Shown here one piece after another: positions 1-6,597 of a DNA stretch of 18,325 nt. Below the pieces are notes generated by a model. That model was given only the letters and a program-made list of their open reading frames with translations, ran no database searches and was not told where the DNA came from. The first letter of the stretch is position 1. Each line of letters opens with the position of its first letter. Source of the stretch: a bacterium. Its GTDB lineage: Bacteria; Elusimicrobiota; Elusimicrobia; UBA1565; UBA9628. The translations under genes were made by a program, and so were the position numbers. Location: positions 1 to 18,325 of the forward strand of contig JAJYOT010000038.1 of NCBI GenBank assembly GCA_021796015.1, read 5' to 3'.

Positions 1-743
1 AGCGGCAGGGGAACAAACGCATATTTAAACCCTCGGCTCTAATGACCACGACACGGTTCTCCCTCTCCCGCGCCGAGGACATCGTTGATGAGTATCAAAA
101 GTTGGGACTGGAAACTATTTTTTTAAAGCCAGTCTCATTTTTCGGCGCGGCGAAAAAAACCTGGCCTCAGATTAGCTACAGCGCGGAAGAATTCCTCGAG
201 TTTTATCGCCGAGGATTTGAAAGGGTTCTCGAAATAAATCTCGATGGCCGCAGATTAGTAGAGCGGCTCGCGGTGATTCTCTTGAGCAATATCTTAGGGC
301 AAGAAAACCCTCGCTACTTAGATCTACATAGTCCTTGCGGAGCTGCCTGTAGCCAGTTGGCCTACAATTACAACGGCGGCGTTTACGCTTGTGAAAAGGG
401 GCGCCTCTTGGCCAATGGGGGAGATGAAATTTTTTGGATGGGCGATGCGGATGATATTTCTTATGAGAAGCTGATCTCTTCCCCCGTGTGCAAGACGCTT
501 TGCGTTGTTTCAAATTTAGATTCGCAGCCGGCTTGCAGCCGTTGCGTCTACAAGCCGTATTGTGGAATATGTCCGGCCCATAGTTACGCGGAACAAAACT
601 CTCTGTCGGGATATATTCCCGGTGGAGATCGCTGCAAATTATCCGTTGGTTTTTTCGATCTCTTTTTCGAGAAGATGAAAGATTCAAGGTGCCTTGATGT
701 TTTCAATTCGTGGGTAAAGGGAGGAGGAGTAGATGAATCCTGA
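1..743 (+). CDS. hxsB: HxsB-type radical SAM/SPASM maturase, 3' part (5' end outside window)
   Basis: This is the C-terminal part of a radical SAM/SPASM peptide maturase of the His-Xaa-Ser system. The reading frame is open from the first base (first full codon at 3), so the gene begins before the window. The visible residues align along their whole length with the complete hxsB at 2845-4329. They carry the SPASM Cys set: SPCGAAC, then GGVYACEKG, then CKTLC, then ACSRCVYKPYCGICP and DRCKL, which should bind two auxiliary [4Fe-4S] clusters. The CX3CX2C radical SAM core lies upstream and is not seen. The first 112 bases are identical to 3578-3689 and then diverge sharply. The stop overlaps the next start (733). 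Its own precursor is not visible; it may act on HxsA at 4339 or on a peptide encoded upstream. Family assignment is from recalled HxsB features and identity with the second copy. Confidence 0.88.
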   Translation, partial: RQGNKRIFKPSALMTTTRFSLSRAEDIVDEYQKLGLETIFLKPVSFFGAAKKTWPQISYSAEEFLEFYRRGFERVLEINLDGRRLVERLAVILLSNILGQENPRYLDLHSPCGAACSQLAYNYNGGVYACEKGRLLANGGDEIFWMGDADDISYEKLISSPVCKTLCVVSNLDSQPACSRCVYKPYCGICPAHSYAEQNSLSGYIPGGDRCKLSVGFFDLFFEKMKDSRCLDVFNSWVKGGGVDES

Positions 744-2052
744 AAATTCGGGAAATTGCCGCATTTTATCTTTCGAGAGAGCCGTTTATGACCCGGAAGC
801 CGTGAGGTTGGCCGCCGTTGTCTTTGAAAATCGAGCGGACATTTCCCTGGCGGAACGCGAAGATCGTTGTGAGGCCACCTTAAAGACGGGAAGAGGCGGT
901 GTTGATTTTGCGCGCTTATGTGGAGAATTTTGCAACGAGGTTTTGAATCAAGACCTGCGCCTGAGTCTTGCCAGGAAAAATCGGCGGATTGTCGAAATGA
1001 TGACGGCTCATATCCTAAGTCGCGCCCAGAGCCCCAAAAGGGACGCTCTCCCCGCTCCAGAAGCCCAGGCTCTTGAAGAAGAGGCTAAACGGCTGATGAC
1101 AGCCATCAAGGGGATTAAGCGCGTGATGAAATACCTCCCGGCGTTTTTAATATTGATTATACTGCCTCATGCGGCTCATGCACGGGAGCTGTATTCCGGC
1201 CCGAAAGACTTAGGCAAATGTCACGGAAGCTCCGTTGAGGAAATTGTAAGTTCTTACGGACGCATATGGGGAGATGGGGTCGACGAAAAAGAGGGGATTG
1301 GGCAAGGAGACTCAAGACGTATTGAAAATGCCCTCCTGGATTTTTCTGTTTGCCAAGCGTTGGTGGCGCGAAGTCAGTTCCCCTGTATGAGATTATCTAA
1401 TCTGAGAAGGTATCGCAAGGGTTACAAGATGGCCGGTGTCAGTCTTAAAGACACCTGCATTCAAGCCTCCTATCGTATGCCACTTCTAGCCTATTTGGGC
1501 GGGTGGAAAAAAGATCCGAACGCTTGCCCTGCTTTCGCCGCGGCCAATTTGCCCATTTTCTCCCGAGAGATCGGGAAAAAATTGGGCGCCCCGATTCCAA
1601 CTCCCTCAGCGGAGAACTTCTGTTCGGCGATTTCTGAGGGATACGACAAGATATGCCCCGCTATAATGGCGCGCCAGATATTTCCACGGAAGGTAGGCTC
1701 AGGATGTTTTTCGCGTTTTCCAATGAGATTGAGTGATTGCCATAGAGAGGGTGGCAATGCAGATGATCCTCTCTGCGCCCTGAACCTTAGCCTTTATAGA
1801 GCAATCTACTATCACCACCCCAAACTGTGTCCTTCTACCTTAGAATATTCTTGTCGCTCTTTCATGTCGCCAGCTAAAGCTAAAAAGTGTGACTTGGCGG
1901 CTAAAAGGTTAGGAGATGTATACTGCGAACTTTATGACGCAGCGGCAAAGAGAAATGGAGGAAGGGTTATTGGTAAAGTGAGTCCTGAAGCGGCTAAAGA
2001 GCTTGACAGTATAAATAAAAAAATACGTGCCATGAAAGAAAACGGTGGATAG
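733..2052 (+). CDS. HxsD domain fused to a membrane segment and a Cys-rich exported domain
   Basis: The start at 733 has a strong AGGAGG five bases upstream and overlaps the end of hxsB. Residues 1-95 look like HxsD, the small partner protein of the Hxs system: an early YDPEAVRLAA helix, then FCNEVLNQDLR (67-77), which matches the LLNDYxLRE signature I recall for HxsD. A linker follows, then basic residues and a hydrophobic run at 134-150 ending AHA-RE, like a signal peptide or a membrane anchor. Residues 151-439 hold 14 cysteines with no CXXCH, an even number that fits disulfides in the periplasm. The frame has no stop between the parts, so as read this is one 439-residue membrane protein with its HxsD domain in the cytoplasm. 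ATG 1126 (Met132), with AAGGGG about 11 bases upstream, could also start a separate secreted protein of about 308 residues. I do not recognise the Cys-rich domain. Confidence 0.85.
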   Translation: MNPENSGNCRILSFERAVYDPEAVRLAAVVFENRADISLAEREDRCEATLKTGRGGVDFARLCGEFCNEVLNQDLRLSLARKNRRIVEMMTAHILSRAQSPKRDALPAPEAQALEEEAKRLMTAIKGIKRVMKYLPAFLILIILPHAAHARELYSGPKDLGKCHGSSVEEIVSSYGRIWGDGVDEKEGIGQGDSRRIENALLDFSVCQALVARSQFPCMRLSNLRRYRKGYKMAGVSLKDTCIQASYRMPLLAYLGGWKKDPNACPAFAAANLPIFSREIGKKLGAPIPTPSAENFCSAISEGYDKICPAIMARQIFPRKVGSGCFSRFPMRLSDCHREGGNADDPLCALNLSLYRAIYYHHPKLCPSTLEYSCRSFMSPAKAKKCDLAAKRLGDVYCELYDAAAKRNGGRVIGKVSPEAAKELDSINKKIRAMKENGG

Positions 2053-2069
2053 GGAAAAAGGAAATAGAC

Positions 2070-2558
2070 ATGACACAAAATCATTGGACTGAAAATAGTG
2101 AGGTTATATTCCTCCCGCAATATCTCGGCGTAAAATTGGAAGATGTTAAATACGCGGCCTTTGCCCTAAGCGGCAATACATACGTTAAAATTGAATCGGC
2201 GCCGGACAAACAAGTCAAGATCACCTTTACGCCCCGAGATGGCGAGATTCCTCCTGGATTAAGCGGGCTTTTTCATTCCACCCTTGAAGATGAGTCACTG
2301 CGCTCTCGGGTTGCGGATAATAATCGGTGCGTAATTGAGCATGTCATCGAATTAGGCCTTAAAGATGATGGGCAGCCGAACGGGATTCCCGAGGATAATC
2401 TTAACGCCGAACAGCAAAAGGAACTTGAGCGACTTATCGCCGAAGTCGAGGCGGAGATAAAAAAGGAATCCGAGAGTTCGGATGACCCTTTAGGGGTGCT
2501 CAAAACCTGGGAAGAGGTTCACGGACACGGACGGACCGATGGACATGATCAAGAATAG
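2070..2558 (+). CDS. hxsD: HxsD-like protein with acidic C-terminal extension
   Basis: A 162-residue protein. Residues 10-97 fit the HxsD pattern: a beta segment, the helix KLEDVKYAAF, a KVKITF-type strand region, and LFHSTLEDESLRSRV (67-81) in the place of the LLNDYxLRE motif. Family members are usually about 100 residues; here residues 98-162 add a charged, acidic, probably helical tail (AEQQKELERLIAEVEAEIKK) and a His/Gly-rich end. HxsD accompanies the radical SAM pair HxsB/HxsC; its biochemical role is not known to me, and a precursor-binding or chaperone role is inference. It starts 17 bases after the previous stop with a purine-rich AAGGAAA upstream, and its end overlaps the next reading frame by 20 bases. 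The call rests on motif order and on the HxsB neighbours. Confidence 0.72.
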   Translation: MTQNHWTENSEVIFLPQYLGVKLEDVKYAAFALSGNTYVKIESAPDKQVKITFTPRDGEIPPGLSGLFHSTLEDESLRSRVADNNRCVIEHVIELGLKDDGQPNGIPEDNLNAEQQKELERLIAEVEAEIKKESESSDDPLGVLKTWEEVHGHGRTDGHDQE

Positions 2559-2775
2559 CGTTGCGGTCGTAATTCCTCTGGAGAAGTTTTGTCTGGAGGA
2601 TGTTAAATATGCGGCTTATTCGTCCAGCTGCGGGAGCTCCTATGTTTCGATTAGTCCCGAGTGGCACGGTTCGGGTAATCTTTCAACTTGCGAGCGGATG
2701 TTCGGTGGCAGATACGCTTGGATGTTTCGGTCTACGTCTTCAAGAGGAACATTTGCGATATCCTTTTTAAAATGA
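2539..2775 (+). CDS. Short HxsD-like reading frame running into hxsB remnant
   Basis: A 78-residue frame. The first half repeats the HxsD start seen in the gene before it (CLEDVKYAAY here, KLEDVKYAAF there, with similar DNA). The LLNDYxLRE-type region that should follow is missing. After about residue 45 the sequence no longer resembles HxsD, and from about base 2690 the DNA matches the 3' end of hxsB in a shifted frame. This is therefore probably a truncated hxsD joined by deletion to the tail of a lost hxsB. The start overlaps the upstream gene by 20 bases, so it may still be translated by coupling. Whether a stable protein is made is doubtful. Confidence 0.5.
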   Translation: MDMIKNSVAVVIPLEKFCLEDVKYAAYSSSCGSSYVSISPEWHGSGNLSTCERMFGGRYAWMFRSTSSRGTFAISFLK

Positions 2776-2858
2776 TGGAAAATTCACGGGTTCTTGAAGT
2801 TTTTAAATCATGGATTTTTAATGTCGGTTATGGGGGCGTCTATTATGTCGCGGCTTAG
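2685..2858 (+). pseudogene. Frameshifted 3' remnant of a third hxsB gene
   Basis: Read in the frame of base 2748, this stretch gives NICDILFKMMENSRVLEVF followed by KSWI. The tail of the complete hxsB (about 4224-4296) reads GICDILFEKIEDSRCLDVF and then NQWV; the first hxsB has FEKMKDSRCLDVF and then NSWV. Just upstream, bases 2697-2720 resemble the GGDRC segment of the first hxsB (GGTGGAGATCGCT) with single inserted bases. No SPASM cysteines remain upstream of this. The tail stays open to TAG at 2856. The copy is thus a scar: an hxsD front joined to the last 35 or so codons of an hxsB, with frameshifts. It overlaps the start region of the intact hxsB. Boundaries are approximate. Confidence 0.72.
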
Positions 2859-4329
2859 TGATAATTCTTCATTCATGGCTTTTGAACCCGAAAAGGTAGC
2901 GGGGTTTTACTTCAAACGCTTTTCTGGCGGTGATTACCTGCTGACAAATGATTGGGGCTACAACGCGCGGCTTTCTGAACCCGATTTTAAACGTTTTTTA
3001 TCAGGGTTGAGTTCCGGCGATCCATTATGGAATGAATTAGGGGAAAAAGGCTTTATCCGAGACCATATGGATTTTGAGGAACTCTCGCGGCAATGGCGCC
3101 GGGGCAAGTCTTCTCTGTGGCAAGGAGCGGTCCTCCATGTTGTCGTCGTAACTTTGCGCTGCAACCAGAAGTGTGTCTATTGCCAGGCCAGCGCTGTTGG
3201 AACCTCTGGACATGAGACGGATATGAGCCTCGAGACGGCCAAGGGCGTGGTCGACCTGATTTTCCAAAGCCCCAATCCGTATCTCACCATCGAGTTTCAA
3301 GGGGGAGAGCCTCTTCTTAATTGGCCAGTCGTCCGCTTCATCATCGAATACGCGGAGGCCAAGAATAAAAAAGAAAAGCGCAAGCTTCTATTTGCGATGG
3401 TCAGCAATATGAGTTTAATGGATGAAGAGAAACTTGATTTTCTGCTGGACCATGAGGTTTCGCTCTGCACATCACTAGACGGTCCTCAAGATCTGCATGA
3501 GAAGAACAGGGTTTACCTCAACGGGGGATCTTACGGACCCGTGATCAAGTGGATTCGCGAAATATTGTCGCGTCAGAAGCGGCAGGGGAACAAACGCATA
3601 TTTAAACCCTCGGCTCTAATGACCACGACACGGTTCTCCCTCTCCCGCGCCGAGGACATCGTTGATGAGTATCAAAAGTTGGGACTGGATGACATTTTCC
3701 TAAGGCCTTTGTCCCCTATGGGACACGCCAAGAAATTGTGGCCGCAAATCGGATACGGAATTAACAGTTTTCTTGAATTCTACCGCAAGGGGCTGGATCG
3801 GATACTTGAGATTAATTTCACGGGGCGCAATTTCGTTGAGCGCGCGGCGTTTATCCTTCTTAAAAAAATTCTTTATCGAGAAGATCCCGGTTTCACGGAC
3901 TTGCGCAGTCCCTGCGGAGCCGTGACCGGACAGCTGGCATATAATTATGATGGAGGCGTTTATACTTGCGATGAAGGACGTATGGTGGCCAAAAGCGGAG
4001 ACAACCTATTTAAAGTTGGTCATTTGGATACAAAAGACTACGCGGGACTATTGTCTTCACCCGCATGTCGAGCGTTGTGCATCGCTTCCAATTTAGATGT
4101 ACAGCCCGCTTGCAGTCGTTGCGTCTACAAGCCTTACTGCGGAGTGTGCCCAGTTTACAACTATCAAGTGCAAGACTCTCTTTGGGGGCGAATGCCGGAG
4201 AATGATCGGTGTTCCCTCTTTATGGGAATTTGCGATATTCTGTTTGAAAAAATAGAGGATTCGAGGTGTCTTGATGTTTTCAATCAATGGGTTAAAGCAC
4301 AGCCTTGTGAAGCTGAATTCGTGAAATGA
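2845..4329 (+). CDS. hxsB: HxsB-type radical SAM/SPASM maturase of the His-Xaa-Ser system
   Basis: A radical SAM enzyme expected to modify the His-Xaa-Ser repeat peptide encoded directly after it. With the start at 2845 it has 494 residues, in the family's range. The N-terminus holds the HxsB-specific segment FYFKRFSGGDYLLTND, then LHVVVVTLRCNQKCVYC with the CX3CX2C motif (C106, C110, C113) that binds the SAM [4Fe-4S] cluster. QGGEP follows at about 152-156. The C-terminal SPASM domain has SPCGAV, GGVYTCDEG, CRALC, ACSRCVYKPYCGVCP and NDRCSL, ligands for auxiliary clusters. The start was chosen because GGGGG lies about eight bases upstream and because bases before it belong to a decayed hxsB tail; in-frame ATG at 2821 or 2830 and TTG at 2794 are alternatives. 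The stop TGA overlaps the ribosome binding site of hxsA. The exact chemistry is not stated by the sequence. Confidence 0.93.
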   Translation: MSRLSDNSSFMAFEPEKVAGFYFKRFSGGDYLLTNDWGYNARLSEPDFKRFLSGLSSGDPLWNELGEKGFIRDHMDFEELSRQWRRGKSSLWQGAVLHVVVVTLRCNQKCVYCQASAVGTSGHETDMSLETAKGVVDLIFQSPNPYLTIEFQGGEPLLNWPVVRFIIEYAEAKNKKEKRKLLFAMVSNMSLMDEEKLDFLLDHEVSLCTSLDGPQDLHEKNRVYLNGGSYGPVIKWIREILSRQKRQGNKRIFKPSALMTTTRFSLSRAEDIVDEYQKLGLDDIFLRPLSPMGHAKKLWPQIGYGINSFLEFYRKGLDRILEINFTGRNFVERAAFILLKKILYREDPGFTDLRSPCGAVTGQLAYNYDGGVYTCDEGRMVAKSGDNLFKVGHLDTKDYAGLLSSPACRALCIASNLDVQPACSRCVYKPYCGVCPVYNYQVQDSLWGRMPENDRCSLFMGICDILFEKIEDSRCLDVFNQWVKAQPCEAEFVK

Positions 4330-4334
4330 GGAGG
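4329..4334 (+). promoter_or_regulatory. Strong ribosome binding site of hxsA
   Basis: A perfect AGGAGG lies four bases before the hxsA start and shares bases with the stop codon of hxsB. It is one of the two perfect AGGAGG sites I noticed in the window (the other is at 722-727, before the HxsD fusion gene). Genes downstream rely mostly on ATGA overlap. This fits a precursor made in excess over its modifying enzymes, although that is inference. Confidence 0.7.
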
Positions 4335-4338
4335 ACTT

Positions 4339-4665
4339 ATGGATTCCGATGCAAATCAAAAGAAAACCGGGCCCCTAAAAAAAACTCAAAGAGGAATCGA
4401 GAGATTTTTAAATAGCGAAGAGGGGAAAATGCTGGACTCCGATATTATTAAGGCCGCTATTGTCCTGGGTGCGGTTGAAGCGGCTCTCATCCACAACGCT
4501 TCGCCCCTCGCCGCGCAGCAAGGCACCTTTCACAATAATTGGATGCAGGCTAATGGGCATCAGAGTCACGTCAGCCACGGTTCCCACGGTTCCCACGGTT
4601 CCCACGGTTCCCACGGTTCCCACGGTTCCCACGGTTCTCACGGCTCTTCAGGCGGGTGGTGTTGA
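4339..4665 (+). CDS. hxsA: His-Xaa-Ser repeat precursor peptide
   Basis: A 108-residue ribosomal precursor, the likely substrate of the surrounding radical SAM enzymes. Residues 1-55 are a charged, helical leader-like region (ERFLNSEEGKMLDSDIIKAA), continuing into a hydrophobic stretch to about residue 61. After a Gln/Asn-rich linker the C-terminus has HQS, HVS and eight HGS triplets (4558-4647), then SGGWC. This matches the recalled HxsA class, in which His-Xaa-Ser triplets form the C-terminal core. No cleavage site such as a double Gly is plain. It sits nine bases after hxsB and eight bases before the next radical SAM gene. A Cys at the very end could be an attachment or oxidation point. 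Which residues are modified cannot be read from the sequence. Confidence 0.9.
   Translation: MDSDANQKKTGPLKKTQRGIERFLNSEEGKMLDSDIIKAAIVLGAVEAALIHNASPLAAQQGTFHNNWMQANGHQSHVSHGSHGSHGSHGSHGSHGSHGSHGSSGGWC
4576..4647 (+). repeat. Nine-base tandem repeat encoding (His-Gly-Ser)8
   Basis: Eight units of CACGGTTCC; the first six are identical, the seventh ends TCT, the eighth is CACGGCTCT. They are in frame with hxsA. Near-perfect synonymous identity points to recent expansion by slippage or unequal crossing-over, so copy number may vary between strains without shifting the frame. Two less regular triplets, HQS and HVS, precede them at 4558-4575. Confidence 0.95.
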
Positions 4666-4672
4666 CGTCCGC

Positions 4673-5743
4673 ATGCATCACATCGAACGGCTTGATCTCG
4701 TCATAACGAATCGCTGTATCCTCCGTTGTGAGTATTGTTTTATCGAAAAGGGAAGCGATGTGATGAGCGAAGAGACGGCTTCTGCGGCGACAAATCTGTT
4801 GCTTCGCTCTCTGGGGGATAGAAAATTATTATTGATTTATGGGGCTGAACCTCTGCTGTATTGGAATTTGGTGAAAAAAATTATCCTCGACGCGAAAAGA
4901 CAGGCACGCCAAATGGGAAAGACTATTTCGATATCCTTAGGGACTAACGCTATTTTGTTTGGCCGCGCCATCCTTCAGTTTCTCAAAAGCCACGACGTAA
5001 GAGTTTCTTTAACCCTGGACGGGCCAAAGGAGGCGCACGATCGGTACCGCCGCTTCGCAAATAGTCATGGTTCTTTTAATGCGGTGACGAGAAAATTGCC
5101 GATCCTTTTCGCGGAAATCCCCAACAGGAAAATAAGCGCCCTTTGTTGCGTTCATCCTCAAACAGCGGCGGCGAGCTTCGACAACTTCTCTTTCTTGTGC
5201 TCGCAAGGTTTTAGAAATATTAATCTTGAACCTATTGAGGCCCCAGGAATTCTCTGGAGTCAAATTTCTCTGCGCGATTTTTCCAAGAGCCTTGTCCAAA
5301 TAGCCAACTTCATCTTAAACTCCGTTAAAAACGGAGATTTCATATTCCTCAACACAGTGAACCGTGAGATATTGAGCTGTTCCTTGAGCGATTCGCGAGG
5401 CTGCGTTTGTCCAGTTGCGCGCACGCTCCAAGTTTACCCCAAGGGGGAAATGACTTTTACTCCTTTTTTATTTAATTCTTCGCGCCGTTCCGAATCCATC
5501 GTAGGGCGCATTCCTGAAGGGTTGTCGCCCCGATACCAACGTTGTAATTATGATGAACGAGATTCGCGGTGTCGCGCCTGTTTATCCAACTATTTGAATG
5601 GTCGCGGAGAAAATGCCCAAGAAGCCCTCAGTTTGCGTAATGCCGCATCCATCCAGATAGCCCGGGCCATACGCCGATTGGCAACGAACAATCCGGTATT
5701 TAGCCGCTATTTGGAACAAGCCCGGGAACGCGTTTTCGAATGA
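4673..5743 (+). CDS. Radical SAM protein with degenerate SPASM-like C-terminus
   Basis: A 356-residue radical SAM protein directly after hxsA. The core motif is CILRCEYCF (C15, C19, C22). The second glycine of the usual GGEP is replaced: YGAEP at 56-60. The C-terminal third has CVCP (C244, C246), a LQVYPKGE strand and C291, C300 and C303, resembling a SPASM or twitch auxiliary-cluster region, but the usual Cys after the strand is missing (FTPF). It is related to the protein at 6594 by the same core (CxLxCxYCF) and layout. The start at 4673 puts the motif 14 residues from the N-terminus; the frame is open further upstream only because the hxsA repeat has no stops in any frame. No clear ribosome binding site is seen, so translation probably depends on coupling to hxsA. 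The product is likely a peptide-modifying enzyme; its substrate is inferred to be HxsA. Confidence 0.88.
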   Translation: MHHIERLDLVITNRCILRCEYCFIEKGSDVMSEETASAATNLLLRSLGDRKLLLIYGAEPLLYWNLVKKIILDAKRQARQMGKTISISLGTNAILFGRAILQFLKSHDVRVSLTLDGPKEAHDRYRRFANSHGSFNAVTRKLPILFAEIPNRKISALCCVHPQTAAASFDNFSFLCSQGFRNINLEPIEAPGILWSQISLRDFSKSLVQIANFILNSVKNGDFIFLNTVNREILSCSLSDSRGCVCPVARTLQVYPKGEMTFTPFLFNSSRRSESIVGRIPEGLSPRYQRCNYDERDSRCRACLSNYLNGRGENAQEALSLRNAASIQIARAIRRLATNNPVFSRYLEQARERVFE

Positions 5744-6597
5744 ACACTGAAGAGAGCCTGCGCTTCATAGATGACTGCTTTCCATTGAGCCTTACATCTC
5801 GACGGGCTCTTAACCGAATAATTTTAGAAATTGCGAATCAGGGATATAGCGATATCAATGGTTTTTTTGAATTTTCAACTATCGAAGGGAGCCCCAATAT
5901 CCGTTTCCTCCACTTGGCGTTTCCCAAGTCCGAATCAGACATGATGATGAGGGGATTATGGATTAAAAAAAGAACTCAAATTATTTCACGTATCGCATCC
6001 CGCGCTGGTATTCGAGTTCGCTTTAGGGAAGTTGCCCGTTTGGTAAACATTTCGCTCATTTCTGGATGCCCGCTTCAGATTGGTTGCGAGTCTCAAGGGG
6101 GCGATATCGTCATAAAAATTTATTTAAGCGTTCTAGGGTCGAAACTTGAGCAATTGAACGCTTGGAATTTCGGACTTCGACATATCCTCGAAGCGAAGGA
6201 CTGGCGCATAGATTCCCTGGGAATGAATTTACCAGGATATGGGAACAGCCAGGGTAAAGTTTACGCCTATCGGAGGTTTCCCGTCAATGATTCCGATGCG
6301 GCACAACTTTATGATCGCGCGCGATGCATAAGGCCGCCAATGGGCAAATGGAATGGTTATTTTTCCTTAATCGGCACTCAAAAGATTAGACACTGGGGAC
6401 CGATGTTTCGCTTGTCCAGTTCAACGAATCCTTCCTCCATTAAGTTATGGGCTAGATTTGAAACTCCAGTCCATCCCGAGCTCTTGGCGCACTTGGACCC
6501 CGGGATGAATGATGTGTTGGGTGCCGCTTTTGAGGCTGGAGCGCGTATTTCATACTTAACTTTAGAACGGGATAAGAGGGGGGTGTATTTCCGATGA
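5740..6597 (+). CDS. Unknown protein, possibly ABBA-fold prenyltransferase-like
   Basis: A 285-residue soluble protein with no signal peptide or membrane helix. It is coupled to both neighbours by ATGA overlaps, between two radical SAM genes. I do not recognise it with certainty. Its layout recalls aromatic prenyltransferases of the CloQ/NphB (Orf2) type: an early strand NIRFLHLAFP followed by an RGLW helix; the strand pair SLGMNLPG and GKVYAYRRFP followed by an acidic run; then a segment ending IKLWARFETP; then a last strand RGVYFR. The spaced KVY/IKIY/IKLW strands fit an alpha-beta-beta-alpha repeat. Some peptide-tailoring prenyltransferases (PatF, LynF) share that fold, so a second modification of the peptide is thinkable. 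Alternatives are a precursor-binding partner of the radical SAM enzymes or an unrelated new family. Confidence 0.9.
   Translation: MNTEESLRFIDDCFPLSLTSRRALNRIILEIANQGYSDINGFFEFSTIEGSPNIRFLHLAFPKSESDMMMRGLWIKKRTQIISRIASRAGIRVRFREVARLVNISLISGCPLQIGCESQGGDIVIKIYLSVLGSKLEQLNAWNFGLRHILEAKDWRIDSLGMNLPGYGNSQGKVYAYRRFPVNDSDAAQLYDRARCIRPPMGKWNGYFSLIGTQKIRHWGPMFRLSSSTNPSSIKLWARFETPVHPELLAHLDPGMNDVLGAAFEAGARISYLTLERDKRGVYFR

Noticed and set aside
2794..2844. TTG start giving a longer HxsB
   Set aside because: The added part lies in the decayed hxsB tail and has no ribosome binding site; ATG 2845 is better placed.
4573..4650. CRISPR-like or regulatory repeat array
   Set aside because: Units are nine bases without spacers and encode HGS triplets in frame.
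4460..4672. Upstream extension of the radical SAM frame with a (Pro-Thr-Val)n run
   Set aside because: It is the hxsA repeat read in another frame; the HGS frame has the strong ribosome binding site and matches the HxsA family, and ATG 4673 gives a normal enzyme start.
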